Position numbers and translations under genes: made by a program. 64,000 bases of DNA from positions 144,749,545-144,813,544 of the forward strand of contig NC_030680.2 in NCBI RefSeq assembly GCF_000004195.4. Direction: 5' to 3'. Below the pieces are notes generated by a model. The model worked only from the letters and a program-made list of their open reading frames with translations, was not told the DNA's origin and made no database searches. This document shows, piece by piece, positions 10,481 through 23,706 of this stretch. Each line of letters starts with the position of its first letter. The first letter of the stretch is position 1. This stretch comes from Xenopus tropicalis. Its lineage: Eukaryota; Chordata; Amphibia; Anura; Pipidae.

Positions 10481-13400
10481 CCTGAAACCTTCATGCATAT
10501 AGCAGGCATACATATATATATATGTATTTATGTATAACTTTATTTATAAAGCACCACAAGGGTACGCAGCGCTGTACAAGCTTACTAGATATGGCTTTTA
10601 ATGCTATTTATATGATATTAATATGATACAGATTAAGCCATAGACATTGTATCCAAATACCTAGATAGGTTACGTTTATAGGGTGTCACCTATGTATAGT
10701 TTTATATATAGAGTGCTACGCAATTGCTATGCCATTGTCACTGTAGATGGGTCTGCAGCACCCACTTTTCTATTTCCTCCACCACCACCACCCCCCCAGA
10801 GTCCATTATTTTTAGAGAGTTACGGCAATTAGTCTTTTGCTAGAAGCAGCTGCCGGGCTCATCGGAATGACCCATGCCTGTGTACAGATACTAATCCACT
10901 TACTCCTTCCTTTTGTATGAAGGATTTGGATCTGTGTTAGTGGCCAACTGAGCCTTCATTAACCACAGTGGATTAGAGCCGGTAGAGAAATAAGTGATTC
11001 ATTATTCAAGGCAGATGCCATGTCCCCCCCCCACGATTGTTTATATGGAGAAGCTTCTGCATATTTCATTTATTTCTGACTGCCGTTCCAGACAGATCAT
11101 TTAGCACTTTATTATTTAAAATGCGTCGTTCCATTTGTAATTGGAAAGTCTCTCTAATTGGCAGGAACACGCACTGTAGGTCCTTGCAAAAGAAACTGCT
11201 ATTGTAATTAAGATCATTATCAATTTAAACATCTTATTATTATCAGATGCACGTTCTTTATTTTTTTCACACATATGAGGGGGTCTCAAAATTTTTCTGA
11301 TGAGACCACCTGCCAGCTGTCCCTAAATTGCTGTATAATAAGCTTTTTTCCTCAAACGTTAGGAGGTTTAATGACTGCCGTTAATTGATTTCTGTGCTTT
11401 ACAAGCCTGTATTTTCATTCACGCGCAATGTTGTATAGTGCAATGGTATTTAATATTGGCAGGTTCCCATTTGCACATTACCAAGTTTGATACATTTCTC
11501 ATGGTCCCTATACCCTGCTGGGATATATGGCTTATTAGCAAGCCTTGAATGAGGCTTAATGTTGACTTGTGGGTACTCAAACTATCTAGAATACCCTGGG
11601 TTATTCTGCTAATGTAGCATAATTGCTATAAAATCCATGCCTCCGGGACACTAAAAAGCTTATAAAAAAGCAAAGGGCGAGATCCACCCACATAGAACTG
11701 CATAGCCGTAAGGCTCATTTAACTTGTGTAGGGTCTTTACGTGGAAGATGAGCTTGATGGTAGATGGAAAACAGAAGGAATCCAGTTGGAATCCCGCTTG
11801 AGAGGAGGAAATGTCTCCCATGTGTTCAAATGATTTAAAGAAAAAACAACGAAAGGGAACTCTTTAATATAATATGTGACCAATTATAGGGGGCAATTTG
11901 CTGATCAAACGATAACCTGCATATGGAAGGCCACACTGGCATCTACGTGACTTCAGGGATCCCCTGCCGAGAGAATAGAAAGCATGCACATTCTCACTCG
12001 GCTGTCTGCTTCCAATCATTCTACCGATAAGATCCAATCATGTATTCCAGCCTTCTGTTGTCACTTGGCTTCAGCGGAGTTGGCACCGGCGTGTCCCTGA
12101 GAGAGAATTCTCAGTTCTAATCACATCTCCAGCTAATAGAAACAACGTGTAGGCATAAGGCATCTATATCTACTCATGGTAGTGTTTCTGTGATAGAACT
12201 TGCCTGATTGAGATTGCCTCAAGTCAAGATGAAGTCAATTGTCTTCTTCTTTCAATACCTTGGAAGGGAATATTCTCTTCTCCCTAATGAATATCCTATT
12301 GAACATTTGGTAAAACAATGAGCGTCCAAATGGCCCTGCTGTAGAGAGGGTTCCCATGATAGATTGGCCAACACCTTATTAAATTCACTCTCTACAGTAT
12401 ATCATTAATGCACCGTGCCGTAAAACCTTATTGCCTGTAACGAGTGAATAATGCTCCGGGCCGTCTCCACGCACCTTTGTAAATTAAAGTCCCCAGACAG
12501 AACTTATGCAACGTTTATTTATGAAAACATTTAAGTTGCTGTCATTTTTAATCCATCTTATTTCTATTATAGCATGATAGGTTCATGAATTGTTGAATTG
12601 CTCCCCAATGGCTGTGCTAATGGCCAAGCTCCGTGCACATAGATTAAAAGTATTTCATTTCCAGGATGCACAGGCACTATAATATCAATATGGAGCGTAA
12701 TGTTATGAGGATATTATTTCTGCATTGGGAGCAGTTGACTAAGGCAATGTTGTGCACAGCTACGGGTTGCGTTTGGCACCTTATATTTTTACCGGGTCTT
12801 CAATATCTTGGAATCTCATAAAGCAAAACCCAATAAATATTAGAAGGTCAGGTCATGTCCATAATGTGTTTCCGTTATGGATAATTGGTGACTTGTTTAT
12901 ATCACTTAAGTAATAGGAACTACTCGTTACAGAGTGGTGATTCTGCCTAATGAGGTCAGGTTCTTTCATTCTTCTGCATGGACTCTCTCTCACTCTGGTT
13001 TGTTCAGTCTGGTTCCCCCAAATAATGAGCAGAATGTTCCAGTTTTAGAACTATCAAATCATTGTTTCTTGGAATCAGTTGAGGGCTTAAATGCGTAGTA
13101 CCAGGGCTGTTTGTGGGGAAGGGCAGAAAGAGTATTTGCCCAATGAAGTCAAAATGTAGATACAAATACAAAGGACATAATATATTGTGTTGCATTTGGT
13201 CATTATTTATAGGATATACACCAGGATATCCATCCTGCTCCCCCGAGCTCTTGTTAAACTGACAGTCCCAGCCAAAGGGAGTTGTAGTTATGCATGTTGG
13301 GCATACTCGAGTGTTGGCTTGCTATGGGGATCTCTGTATAACCAAGTTGCCGAATGAACTAAAGAATATAAATCCCAAAAGGAATTCATGTATAATGCAA

Positions 13401-13540
13401 AGTGATTGCGTATCTAGGGAACCGTTATCCGTTTTGTTCTTGCTAGGTCGTAAAAACAACTTTAATCACATTATGTTTCGCTATATTGATGATATAAGTT
13501 AAAGAATGCTTTATGCATAGAAGCAATGGATATGCCAAAC
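10481..13540. other. Long mostly unique non-coding stretch
   Basis: About 3 kb with very little transposon DNA; only a SINE-like fragment near 10525-10580 (CTTTATTTATAAAGCACCAC) stands out. Blocks rich in homeodomain-type TAATT cores (11070-11260) and an unusual unique stretch (12380-12720) are candidates for conserved enhancers. No exon was recognised. Confidence 0.5.
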
Positions 13541-14340
13541 GCTCTGGTCATGTCTCGCAATCTGGTTTTCGGCCACCGCATTCCACAGGAACTGTAACGT
13601 GACTCGCCCATGACCTGCTCTCTGCAAAAGCCCAAACCCCTTCTCCTTATTAATACTCCTTCATCTCTCAGCAGCTTTTGACACCAGCGATCACCCTTTC
13701 CTCCTCTTGATTCTCTTGGCCTTTGTGCCCTATGCTGGTTTTCTCTTATCTATTACATTGCTCTTCCATGTCTCCTGCAGTGGAACGTCATCTTCTCCCT
13801 TTAACTCTTTCTGTTGGGGTTCCTCAAGGCTCTGTCCTAGGTCCCCTTTTATTCTCTTTCTATACTCCCTTTGCAAACTCGTTAACTGATGTGGTTTCAG
13901 ATACCCCCACTATACTCATAATACTCAAATGTATATCTCCTTTCCTAATCTCAAGCCAACCCAGATCAGTTTTTGTTTGTCAGCCATTTCTGTGTGGATG
14001 CCCAGGCACTGCTGTAAATAAAACTTGTCACCCCCTTTCCCCAGGTCCAGTACCTTGGGGTTATTTTTGATTCTGCCCTCTCCTTCACTTCTCCGTCCAA
14101 TCAATAACTAAATGATGTCACTTTCACCTATGGAATAATTCTAAAATACAAGCATTCATCACAGAAGACGCCAACAAAATTAAATTTTACTCTCTCATCA
14201 TGTCACATATTGACTGCTGCAACACTCTATTGATTGGTTTTCTCCTCCAGAGACTGTCACCACTCTAGCCCATAATAAATGTTGCTGCCAGGCTCATACG
14301 CCTCCCCAGCCACCCTTCTTCTGCCATGTTGCATACGCCG
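13541..14340 (+). pseudogene. LINE reverse-transcriptase relic (L2/CR1-like)
   Basis: Broken frames carry recognisable pieces of a non-LTR reverse transcriptase in order: LSAAFDTSDHPFLL (about 13663-13710, the FDTxDH block), GVPQGSVLGPLLFSFYTPF (about 13814-13872), YLGVIFDSALSF (about 14050-14085) and a C-terminal DCCNTLL ... AARLIRLP (about 14210-14310). The catalytic YADD box is not intact and stops and frame changes interrupt the frame. A dead, 5'-truncated copy. Confidence 0.8.
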
Positions 14341-15185
14341 CTTGTGGTTAGAGGGCATTGTGGGGGCTTTTTAATCAGAGGGTAGACCGGGAGGCATGAG
14401 AATTACAACTTCCCTGTGCCTTGTACAGTTGCATTGGGATAGAACAGAAACTGGTAGGCGTTTTGGGCTATTTGTTTATAGTTTTTGTGGAAGAATTCTA
14501 GTGATCCAACAGGCCCTTGGGTCATTTTTAAACATAACTTAATTGTGATTACATACTCAAAATCATTAGCCCCAATGCAGCCCATTTTTGGAATTTAAAA
14601 ACATTCAAAAGAAAGCACTATTTAAGCCAATCAGGGCCACTCTCAGTCATTTTGTTGCCCTACGTGACACAAGAGCAGACGTTCCTTTGAAGTTCTCGAT
14701 GTCACAGGACAGTTTTGTTGGAGTTCTGGTGCCATGTGTCTTATTTTTAAGAGGCTTGGAATTCCTATCTCTGTTGGGAAGGTTATCCTTCGGCAGCTAA
14801 ATGTCTTTCTAGGACGTGGGGCATAACATTGAGTAAATGAGATGACATTTCCCCCCCCCCCCCCACATGGGCTACTGTAGCTGTCGTGAAACCAATTTTT
14901 CAGCTTGTTTCAAGGCATTTAATGAAGAGCTTGTGTGACACATTCGATTTAGCCAGAATTTGACTGTGATGATATGAGCTCCCCAGACACATACGCCATC
15001 AGCCAATTATCTGCTTAGTGATCAACATCCCTTGGGATATTATTAGTGATATCCAAGGTGCCCGCCTGTCTACCTGCTCCCATCTTTCCCAACTAGCCCC
15101 TTTTTTAATGTTTTATTTACAGGATATTGCTAACACATATTCCTCAGTGCTTTTCAGTGACTGCAATCAGTTAACTGTAAATATA
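14341..15185. other. Unannotated sequence with a C-run
   Basis: Nothing recognised except a 14-base C-run at 14851-14864. Confidence 0.45.
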
Positions 15186-15189
15186 AAGG

Positions 15190-15470
15190 AGACCATACAC
15201 GGAAACATTTAAGCTGCCGATTTGAGTCCTTCAGACTGATTCAACAGCTTATCTGCCTGTGTAATGGGACCCCCAATTGGCCTACCCAACCGTTACCTGC
15301 CCGAAAATTGACCAGGTGTCGATCGGGATGTTTGATTTTCCCTTTGTATCGGGGACCGCATTGCCTCATTGAGGTAGTCCTTGCTCTGACAGCTCCTATT
15401 CCCATTGTTTTACTCTTGAGGGCCAAACCATTGGATTACTTCAGTGGAAAGATCCACTCATTTGGTGACC
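15190..15470. mobile_element. Worn AGGTGGCC-type element
   Basis: Contains GACCATACACGG, AAGCTGCCGA, CGATCGGGA and GGGGACCGCATTG blocks of the family, but its ends are eroded. Confidence 0.5.
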
Positions 15471-15554
15471 TCGCCAGTTAAGCGAATCTTACCATGTATG
15501 CTCAGCGTGACTCTAGGGCCTGGCGCAATCCATGGATAACCTCCCATAGAGTTA

Positions 15555-15879
15555 AGGTGCCCATACACGGGCCCATTCTAGCTGCTGATATTGGACCAAT
15601 TCGGCAGCTAATCAGCCCGTGTATGAGCACTACCGACGGGGCTGCCCGACCAGAATCGGCCAGATCTCAATCGGGCAGGTTTAAAAATCTAGTCGGATCG
15701 GGGACCGCATTGTCTCGTTGATGCGGTCCACAGACCAACTTTGCCTATACCTGTAGTTATAATTTGAATTAGCCTGGATTCTCCCGATATCGCCCACCCG
15801 TAGGTGGGGAATATCGGGAGAAGGTCCTCTCGCTTAGCGACATCGCCAAGCGAGCAGATCTTAAGGTGTATGGGGACCT
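15555..15879. mobile_element. AGGTGGCC-type inverted-repeat element
   Basis: Ends AGGTGCCCATACACGGGCC and GTGTATGGGGACCT, flanked by TTA on the left and TAA on the right. The interior keeps the GAATCGGCCAGATC and CCACCCGTAGGTGGGG (short palindrome) blocks. Confidence 0.75.
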
Positions 15880-16592
15880 TAAGAGTATAGTTGGGTCAGA
15901 CACCTAACCCTAGTCCTAGCAGTAGAGGGCAGATTTATATCTATATATAATTAGTCATATATGTGAGTTGCATGGGAATCCCATTTCCAAAGGATCATAG
16001 AGTCAGCATCTTATTTGCTGCGACAACAGAAAATCTGGTTAGGCCTAAATTTCCTTCACTCATCACTTGAGAACATATCATTATCCAGGGAACATATGAG
16101 TCCTAGTCCCAGTCAGAATGAAATTTATTAATCTGTCATTGTGCTGTAGCCCTGGGTAGTTATTTCATTTGCTGCTCACATGCTAGCACTAGTTTGTCGT
16201 CTTTTGCCTGTGATAATACAGTTCCAGCAGGGAAAATGAATAGCCAATATACTGTAAAGCATCTAGTCCAACCGTGTATTTTAATATCCCATTATGTGTT
16301 CATAGAACTAATAGATACATAGTTCATCAACAAACACAGTATCGTTCAGTAGTAAATCATCCTATGGCTAAACGATATGCAAAACTAATGAGAGGATCAC
16401 CAAAGAACTTGATACCTGCAGATACAGAAATAGCCACACATTGGCCAATAGGGCCATGCAATTCTGTTGTTTTCCACTCCTTTCCATCATCTTAGGTCCA
16501 TATGTTGGGCCTCTAAAGGAGTGACTTGACTGATGGAATGGTGTTCTGCAGATGATTGTTCAAAAGGCCCAAGAAGATTGGGCGAGGTGTAA
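15880..16592. other. Unannotated sequence
   Basis: No gene or family recognised. The line around 16261-16400 resembles text seen in some dispersed vertebrate repeats but cannot be assigned. Confidence 0.4.
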
Positions 16593-16954
16593 AGGTGGCC
16601 ATACACGTGAAGATCCGCACACTTGGCGAGGTCGCCAAGCGAGCAGATCTTCTCCCAATATCCCCACCTACGGGTGGGCGATATTGGGGAACATGTAGGC
16701 TAATTTGATCGTTTGGCCCTGGGGCCAAATGATTGAATTATAATGGCGGCAATGGGGCAGTCAGTTCGGGGACCACATCAACGAGCCGATGCGGTCCCTA
16801 TTCGACTAAATATTTTAACCTGTCCGATCGATATCTGGCCAATTTCAGGCCAGATATCAGTTGGGTATGGCTGTCATTTCTGCCCCTACACGGGGCGATA
16901 AGCTGCCGAAGGGGCCGATATCGACAGCTACAATCGGCCCGTGTATGGCCACCT
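16593..16954. mobile_element. AGGTGGCC-type inverted-repeat element with TAA duplication
   Basis: The best preserved copy: AGGTGGCCATACACGTG at the left, CCGTGTATGGCCACCT at the right, TAA at 16590-16592 and 16955-16957. Non-autonomous, PIF/Harbinger-like by duplication. Confidence 0.8.
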
Positions 16955-18052
16955 TAAGGGATCATCATGGCAATTCACTTCTCTATAGCTTTCAAAAGAG
17001 AGATTTGTAGCGATTAAACTGTCAACAAATTGGCCAGTATGTGGCCAACATAGTAAATTGGTTGAAAAAATATATCCATCAGAGCCTCATAAATGCAATT
17101 TTCCAAAATGTCCACCTTGCTCCACCTCCAACTTGCTCCACTTGTTTGCTTCTTGGTCCTGTTCCCTCCTTGTGTCTCTATGTATTTGCATGCGCCCTAC
17201 TTTCATTCTGTTGTGTTGCCAAATACATTGGTGCTTTATAAATAGTTGATGACATTAGTAATGACTAACAGCATGAGCCCTCTTGTTTAATGGGGTTGTG
17301 CTTAATTATAACGAGAAGGTTACCATTGCTGTATTGTAGGTGATTTATGATCCAGCACGCGTTTTAGGCTACTTCATTCAATTTAGCCACTGGAACACTT
17401 GCAGAGATTTCTACCTAAAGTTGTATTTGTTGCAATGGATTGTCAGGCATGGGAAATGCTGTGCCAATGGCGGGTGGTGTTTGTGACGGCTGTTCCTAAG
17501 GTTTGTGAGCTGTGTGTGCCACAGGCAGAACTTCCAAGGTGCCATTTGAGCTCTTTGCATAAGTATAGATATGTTCAGGGGCATAATTCCATGGCACCAG
17601 GTTCTCCTACAAAGAAGTTTTTTGGATTCCCTCTGGGACATACTAACACTTAACTCATTAACGCTCACATTTTTCCATGTAAAAAACATGTATGACTTGG
17701 GCTTTCAGCTGGCCAAATGCCCCTCAAGCTTGTCAAGTGCCTTGGCTGCAGTACAGTGTGCCCACTGCTGTGAGATTCCTTTCTATTTTAGTTACCGGCC
17801 CATAGACTCACCCAGAGGCAAGTGCACATTGTGGGGGCCAAAGGTCTAAGGGAAATGCTTCAGATGGCGATAAACTGTATAACGCTGAAGGTCTCTCATC
17901 CCAGAACTCATCACTTTAGCCGGGCAGAAAATCATTTCAAGGGCAATTACAGGCCTTTTCCCCTGACCATAACCCAAATGTTTCCATTGACTACTAATGG
18001 TCCATTTAAATGTAGAAGCCCGCAGCTTAATGCCAAGCAGAATGCGAATTTA
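16955..18052. other. Unannotated sequence
   Basis: Open frames on both strands at 17399-17849 overlap each other and show no domain; I do not call a gene. The text at 17125-17240 (TGTGTTGCCAAATACATTGG ... TTTATAAATAG) resembles a degraded SINE-like 3' end. Confidence 0.4.
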
Positions 18053-18395
18053 AGGTGGCCATACACGTTGAGATCCGCTTGCTTGGCGAGGTCACCAAGC
18101 GAGCTGATCTTCTCCCAATATCCCCACCTACAGGTGGGCAATATTGGGCCCTGGGGCCAAATGATCGAATTAGAACTACAGGCATAGGCGCAGTCGTTTC
18201 GGGGGCCACATCAACGAGCCGATGCTGTCCCTGATCCGACTAAATTTTTAAACCTGCCCAATCGATATCTACCCAATTTCAGGCCAGATATGGGTCGGGC
18301 AGGCCTGTCATTAATGCCCATACACGGCCCGATAAGCTGCCAAGTTGGTCTAAGGTACCGATATCGGCAGCTAGAATCGGCCCCTGTATGAACAT
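18053..18395. mobile_element. AGGTGGCC-type element, right end degraded
   Basis: Left end AGGTGGCCATACACG preceded by TTA. The family interior is present (CCTACAGGTGGGCAATATTG, AGGCCAGATATGGGTCGGG). The right end reads CCCCTGTATGAACATTG and no longer matches. Confidence 0.7.
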
Positions 18396-19310
18396 TGTGT
18401 GTTCTTGGGGTTTTAAAGGGGTGAGGGGACTGCCAATTAAACTCCAACCCACCCAAAACTTATTTGAACCCCCAAAAATCTCCACCCACTTCTTGCTTTG
18501 TGGCGTCCCCAAATACTCCTCAACCCTCCTGACCCGGGTTTATTGTCGAAGTAAATAGCTTGGAGTTGCCATAGTGTTTGCCTGTGAGTCTGTCTGACCA
18601 TAAAACTCCCCATTACGGGGAGGGGTTTCTTTGCACTCTCGTAACTTCCTTGTTCGTTTAAACAGGATTTCAAAGTTATTTGTAAATGTAATTGCTATCA
18701 AAAGCAGTTACTGTCTGTCCCTTTCTGCACTGCTGGTTCTGCCTCTTGCAGATGTATCACCCTGCCGTAGTGCAGAGCTATTTCCATAGGAGCTGATTAA
18801 TTGAGGAATTCACGTGAAACTGCAAGTAGATCATTCGTTAAGGTAACAGCCCAGGGCATATTTTTCCCCCCTAAGCCCCTCTGACAGGCTGAATACAAAC
18901 CAGACACCCAGCATGCATTTGGGGGTCTGTGTGTATTTTAGATCTGACGAAATGCAGGAAATGGGAGAGTTTGGCAGAACTCCATGGGGGGAAACTATAG
19001 CTCTGCACTGTTCCTACAGTACATTATGTGCTATAATCCCTAAATGGAAAATCCAATCCAAGGGTAAAATAGGACACTGGTTTTCTTGCTCGGCTTACTC
19101 AGCTGAATCCATTGTTTGGCTACTTAGGGTAAAATATATCCTAATTATTTTCCCTTTTTAATAAGAAGTAAACTACCAGGGCACAACTCATTGTATAATG
19201 TATACTGTATATGGAATGGGGGTAACATACAGACTCCTTACAGATAGTGTCCTGGCTGGAATCAAAATCAGGACCCCAGCAAAGCAGCTTAGAGATACCT
19301 TATTAGTGCC
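18396..19310. other. Unannotated sequence
   Basis: No repeat or gene recognised. Confidence 0.4.
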
Positions 19311-19698
19311 CTGGGTACCCCTGGAACTATAGCAGGGTGACCCCAATGTTTCTATATATCTGTAACCTTGTTATGGGCTAAGGGGGCCCAGCCTGAAGGC
19401 CAGTTAGGGGGGGATTTGGGGTGAGTGCTTATTTGTGCCCTGGGTACCCCTGGAACTATAGCAGGGTGACCCCAATGTTTCTATATATCTGTAACCTTGT
19501 TATGGGCTAAGGGGGCCCAGCCTGAAGGCCAGTTAGGGGGGGGATTTGGGGTGAGTGCTTATTTGTGCCCTGGGTACCCCTGGAACTATAGCAGGGTGAC
19601 TGTTACCCCAATGTTTCTATATATCTGTAACCTTGTTATGGGCTAAGGGGGCCCAGCCTGAAGGCCAGTTAGGGGGGGATTTGGGGTGAGTGCTTATT
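19311..19698 (+). repeat. 129/130-bp tandem triplication
   Basis: CTGGGTACCCCTGGAACTAT starts at 19311, 19440 and 19570. Each unit contains TTTCTATATATCTGTAACCT and GGGCCCAGCCTGAAGGCCAG. The copies are almost identical, so the duplication is recent; the third has a few extra bases (TGTTACC). Confidence 0.95.
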
Positions 19699-20126
19699 GT
19701 GATTGTGCTCGAAATTGCACTTGTGGATATAAATGAGCCCTATTGTGTGCAGAGAACATATATTTGTGTTTTACACAGGTGTAAATGCTCCCATTTGGTT
19801 GTAAAGGGGATTATATTATGGTAGGTCCAAAGTTTGCTAGAGGACTAATCACCTATAGCAACCAATCGACAGCATTTAATGGTCACCTGTTTACTTTTTA
19901 ACATCTTGTTGCTACGGGCTACCACACCTGGGAAAACTTTGTGCCTTCTATGAGGGATAGAATATGGTTTGCACTAAACATTCATTACACACGAGTGCTG
20001 TTTGCTGTATGTCTTGTTTGTGGCTGATGTTTGATGAAAGCAACATGGCAGCTCCTAGTTGTCTGTATAAACATTTATGGTGAGATAGGATATTTAGGGT
20101 AGTTTTACCCAAATTAGTTATATTGA
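19699..20126. other. Unannotated sequence
   Basis: Nothing recognised. Confidence 0.4.
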
Positions 20127-20668
20127 TACATGTATCGGACCCCTTATCCGGAAACCTGTTATACAGAAAGCTCCGAATTACGGAAAGCCTGTCTCCCATA
20201 GACTCCATTTTAATCAAATAATTCAGATTTTTTCTCTGTAGTAATAAAACAGTACCTTGTAATTGATCCCAACTAAGATATAATTACCCCTTATTGGGGG
20301 CAGAACAGCCCTATTGGGTTTATTTAATGGTTAAATGATTCCCTTTTCTCTGTAATAATAAAACAGTACCTGTACTTGATCCCAACTAAGATATTATTAC
20401 CCCTTATTGGGGGCAGAACAGCCCTATTGGGTTTATTTAATGGTTAAATGATTCCCTTTTCTCTGTAATAATAAAACAGTACCTTGTAATTGATCCCAAC
20501 TAAGATATAAATAATCCTTACTGGATGCAAAACAATCCTACTGGGTTTAATTAAAGTTTTATTGATTTTTTAGTAGACTTAAGGTATGGAGATCCAAATT
20601 ACGGAAAGACCCCTTATCCGGAATACCCTTGGTCCCGAGCGTTCTGGATAACGGGTCCTATACCTGTA
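20127..20668 (-). mobile_element. Inverted-repeat element with about 2.5 tandem 113-bp units, minus orientation
   Basis: Reverse orientation of the 5331 family: TACATGTATCGGACCCCTTA at the left and GGGTCCTATACCTGTA at the right. Two units (20280-20500) and a diverged partial one lie between. Confidence 0.85.
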
Positions 20669-21990
20669 TATACGTATGTGCAAGGCTTACAATCTGTAGC
20701 CGTTTTTGTTCCGTGAATGGATCTTGTGTGTTCTTTTTCTATTTAAAGAAACCAGAAGCTTCTCTTACACAGAGCATGTAGTAACATGTAACCACGTGCA
20801 ATTGGTTATCATTTGGGGGCAGCGTTGCGCATCTCACTACCACAATGCCTGCACTCAGGGTGAATCCGTGTAAGTTTCTTATCCTCGGCTGCAGCAGTCA
20901 TGTCAGACTTCGGGAAACGTCATCGACGTGACGCTGCCATCTTCGCTGAATGCCAGATACAGGACTTTCCTATACCTGCTGTATCTCATTCTTTCTTCCA
21001 GAAGCTGTTCTGGGGAAAAGAGGCAGCTGTCCATATATTGAACCCCCAAACACTGCCCTATATAAGAGAATAAGAAGGTCCCCGTTGTGTAGAATCGTCT
21101 CACATTGTATTTACCCTGTATATACAGCTGAACGTGGATCATTTTATATTGCAATGCAGGTCTCTGCCCCCCTCCCCAATAATACCAATAACACCTTGAC
21201 AGGATAATTATTAATAAACTCTAGGGATATTCTGCTGAGTCAGCCCTTTAATTAACCCCTGCAGCAATGTAACCCTGGATGTGCAGATAAGTGAAACAGG
21301 GGCTGCTTCCTTCCGACGCCCGATTCCTGGTTCTGTTCTGATGTCTCCCTGTGAGACCTATTACCACATTTCAAGGCAAAGCTAAAAGGGGCATTAAGCA
21401 AACAGCATTTATGTGGCATTCTGACATTCTCTAACTGTCACTGGGGGAGAGACTTGTTACGTAAAGGAACTTTATCCTCATCAGTCATGTTTATAAGGAT
21501 ATTTATGCTGACCTTGCATTGGCCAATAAAAGCAACTCAGTCCCTTTATTAGCTTATTTGCCCGTGTACGGTTCCCTTTGGGCCGCCTGTCCAACCAATA
21601 TTTAACCAGAAATCTATTAGACAGGCTTCAATATCTGGTCATGTGACCCATTGGTGCTAAGATATTGTTGTTTAGTGACCTCCCCAGAGGAGCGGGGGTT
21701 ATGGCCAGATTTAATTTTACGGTTCTTCCCTGTACCTGCTTCACAATGCAGTGAATAAGCCCTGGCATCTGTGTAAATTTGCTTAGCGTTCGTTCTATTT
21801 GTTAAACACAATCACTAATTAACTATATTAATAGTGGGTCTTGTATTCAGGAATGGCATGTCTCATGTGAATTCTGCAGCAATGGAAGTTCATGATTAAC
21901 CTCTTGTTTTGCATTTATAAATAAGGGAGCTAGATTTGGTGCCCCTTTGGTGGAACAGAATGGGAACTCAAGGGCCACATGGGTGACTTT
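20669..21990. other. Mostly unique sequence
   Basis: No gene recognised; a pair of overlapping opposite ORFs at 20903-21207 has no domain. 21540-21640 is a worn fragment of the AGGTGGCC family (GCCCGTGTACGGTTCCC). Confidence 0.4.
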
Positions 21991-21996
21991 TGGGAC

Positions 21997-22459
21997 CAGG
22001 CCCAGACTTGGACTCAGAATAGGCCCTGACATTTCAAGTACACACAGGCCTAACCAGCCACCCAACAACCCATTTAATAGTGACTATCTATGGCAGTGAT
22101 CCCCAACCAGTGGCTCAGGGGCAACATGTTGCTCCCCAACCCCTTGGATGTTGCTCTCAGTGCCCCCAAACCAGGGAGTTATTTTTGAATTCCTGACTTG
22201 GGGGCAAGTTTTGGTTGAATAAAAACAAGATATCCAACCAAATAAAGCCCCTGTAAGCTGATAGGGTGCATAGAGGCTGCCTAATAGCCAATCACAGCCC
22301 TTATTTGGCTCCTCCATGAACTTTTATGGTGCTTGTGTTGCTCTCCAAGTCTTTTTACATTTGACTGTGGCTCACGAGTAAGAAAGGTTGGGGACCCCTG
22401 GTCTATGGCAACCCGTCTGGCATTTGCCAGAACCCAGAATTTGCCAGTCCAGGCCTGCT
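21997..22459. mobile_element. Older element split by a hAT-like insertion
   Basis: Left piece begins CAGGCCCAGACTTGGACTCA and right piece ends GCCAGTCCAGGCCTG, inverted relatives of each other, with the 22094-22400 element inserted between. Confidence 0.45.
22094..22400 (-). mobile_element. hAT-like short element with 8-bp duplication
   Basis: Ends CAGTGATCCCCAACC and GGTTGGGGACCCCTG are inverted repeats. The flanks are ATCTATGG (22086-22093) and GTCTATGG (22401-22408), 7 of 8 identical, as expected for hAT. No transposase. Confidence 0.8.
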
Positions 22460-22479
22460 TGTGACCCTATCCGAGGTAA

Positions 22480-22818
22480 AGGTGGCCATACGCCTTCAGG
22501 TCCACTAGCTTGGCAATGTCGTCAAGCGACCGGATCTTCTCCCGATATCCCCACCTACGGGTGGGCGTTATCGGGAGAATCCAGACTAATTCAGTCGTTT
22601 GGCCCTGGGGTACAGGTATGGGCCAAGTCGGCTCGGGAGCTGATGCGGTCTCTGATCCAATAAAATTTTTTAACCTGTCCAATGAATACCTGCCCGATTT
22701 CAGGCCAGATATGGGTCGGGCAAGCCCGTCGTTAGTGCCCATACACGGGCCGATTAGCTGCCGAATCGGTCTAAGGGAACGATATCGGCAGCTAGAATCG
22801 GCCTTTGTATGGCCACCT
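22480..22818. mobile_element. AGGTGGCC-type inverted-repeat element
   Basis: AGGTGGCCATACGCC ... GTATGGCCACCT, with family interior (CCACCTACGGGTGGGCG palindrome, GATTAGCTGCCGAATCGG). A 156-codon ORF runs through it and is fortuitous. Confidence 0.75.
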
Positions 22819-23706
22819 TTAGTTGGTCAGGCTAGCAGCCATTGGTTAGTTTGCCTGATTTCTTGGGAGAGCTTAGGCCTTTCCTATGTGGGTGTATTGC
22901 CTGCCCCACCCCTGTCTGTTGAATTTGATTCATATAAATTCCTAAGGGAGGGCAGTCAAAATGCCCTGTGTGCCATCTGAGTGCATCCTAGTGGCCTCAA
23001 AGCCCAAGCAGCCAGATTTCTCACTGACAAAGTGTTTCCAAGGTAATTTTCTCAGCAGTGCAGATAAATGAGTGACCTTGCTCATGAGTCGGGTCCCAGG
23101 GGTGCACTTTCTGATTAAACGCTGCTGGAGAGTCTCCTGTTTGAGATGAAAATTTGTTTTCCTAGCCAAACTCTGAGCAGCTGTAGCCAAATGATCACTA
23201 AAGAGAATAGTGGTGCTAATGGGGGGAGAGGAAGGAAACCCTAACAAACCATTAAGGTCTAGTTTTTCTATTATTGCAGCAAAAATAGGTGAGTTTGATG
23301 AGAAAAGGCACAAAAGTCACAATAAATACATTTACTTTTTTTTTTTTTTTTGTTTAAAAAATAATAAGATATTTTACAGACTTCATTGCTAGAGCATCAG
23401 GACATAAAGGCAACATAATCTTTATATCATCATTATCTCTTTGTATAGGAAAAAAAAGTCTGTTTGACTGCAGGGGTCAGAGTGGCAGTGTGAAAGGGAT
23501 TAGGCAGGAATTTGGTGGGTGATCGAGGGTTAAGTTGGGGAAGAGGTTCTTTTTCACAAGAAAGCACTTTAATCCCAAGGCTTGGATGTCTTAATATTTA
23601 AAGCCCTCCTGTTCCACTTCCTGTCAGTCATTCATACCATGGCCTGGAAACTAGGATACGAGGTTCCATAGCAACCAGCTAATTATTTTTGAACGTCAAA
23701 CTGGGA
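22819..23706. other. Unannotated sequence
   Basis: Overlapping opposite ORFs (22942-23313) have no domain. A T-run lies at about 23336-23351. Confidence 0.4.

Noticed and set aside
13723..14070. 115-codon frame as a functional gene
   Set aside because: It carries a reverse-transcriptase block but is a broken LINE copy with the catalytic box lost.
17399..17849. Overlapping frames on both strands as a small gene
   Set aside because: No domain, no splice logic, opposite-strand frames equally open, no codon bias by eye.
22510..22980. 156-codon plus-strand frame
   Set aside because: It runs through a non-autonomous inverted-repeat element into flanking DNA and shows no domain.
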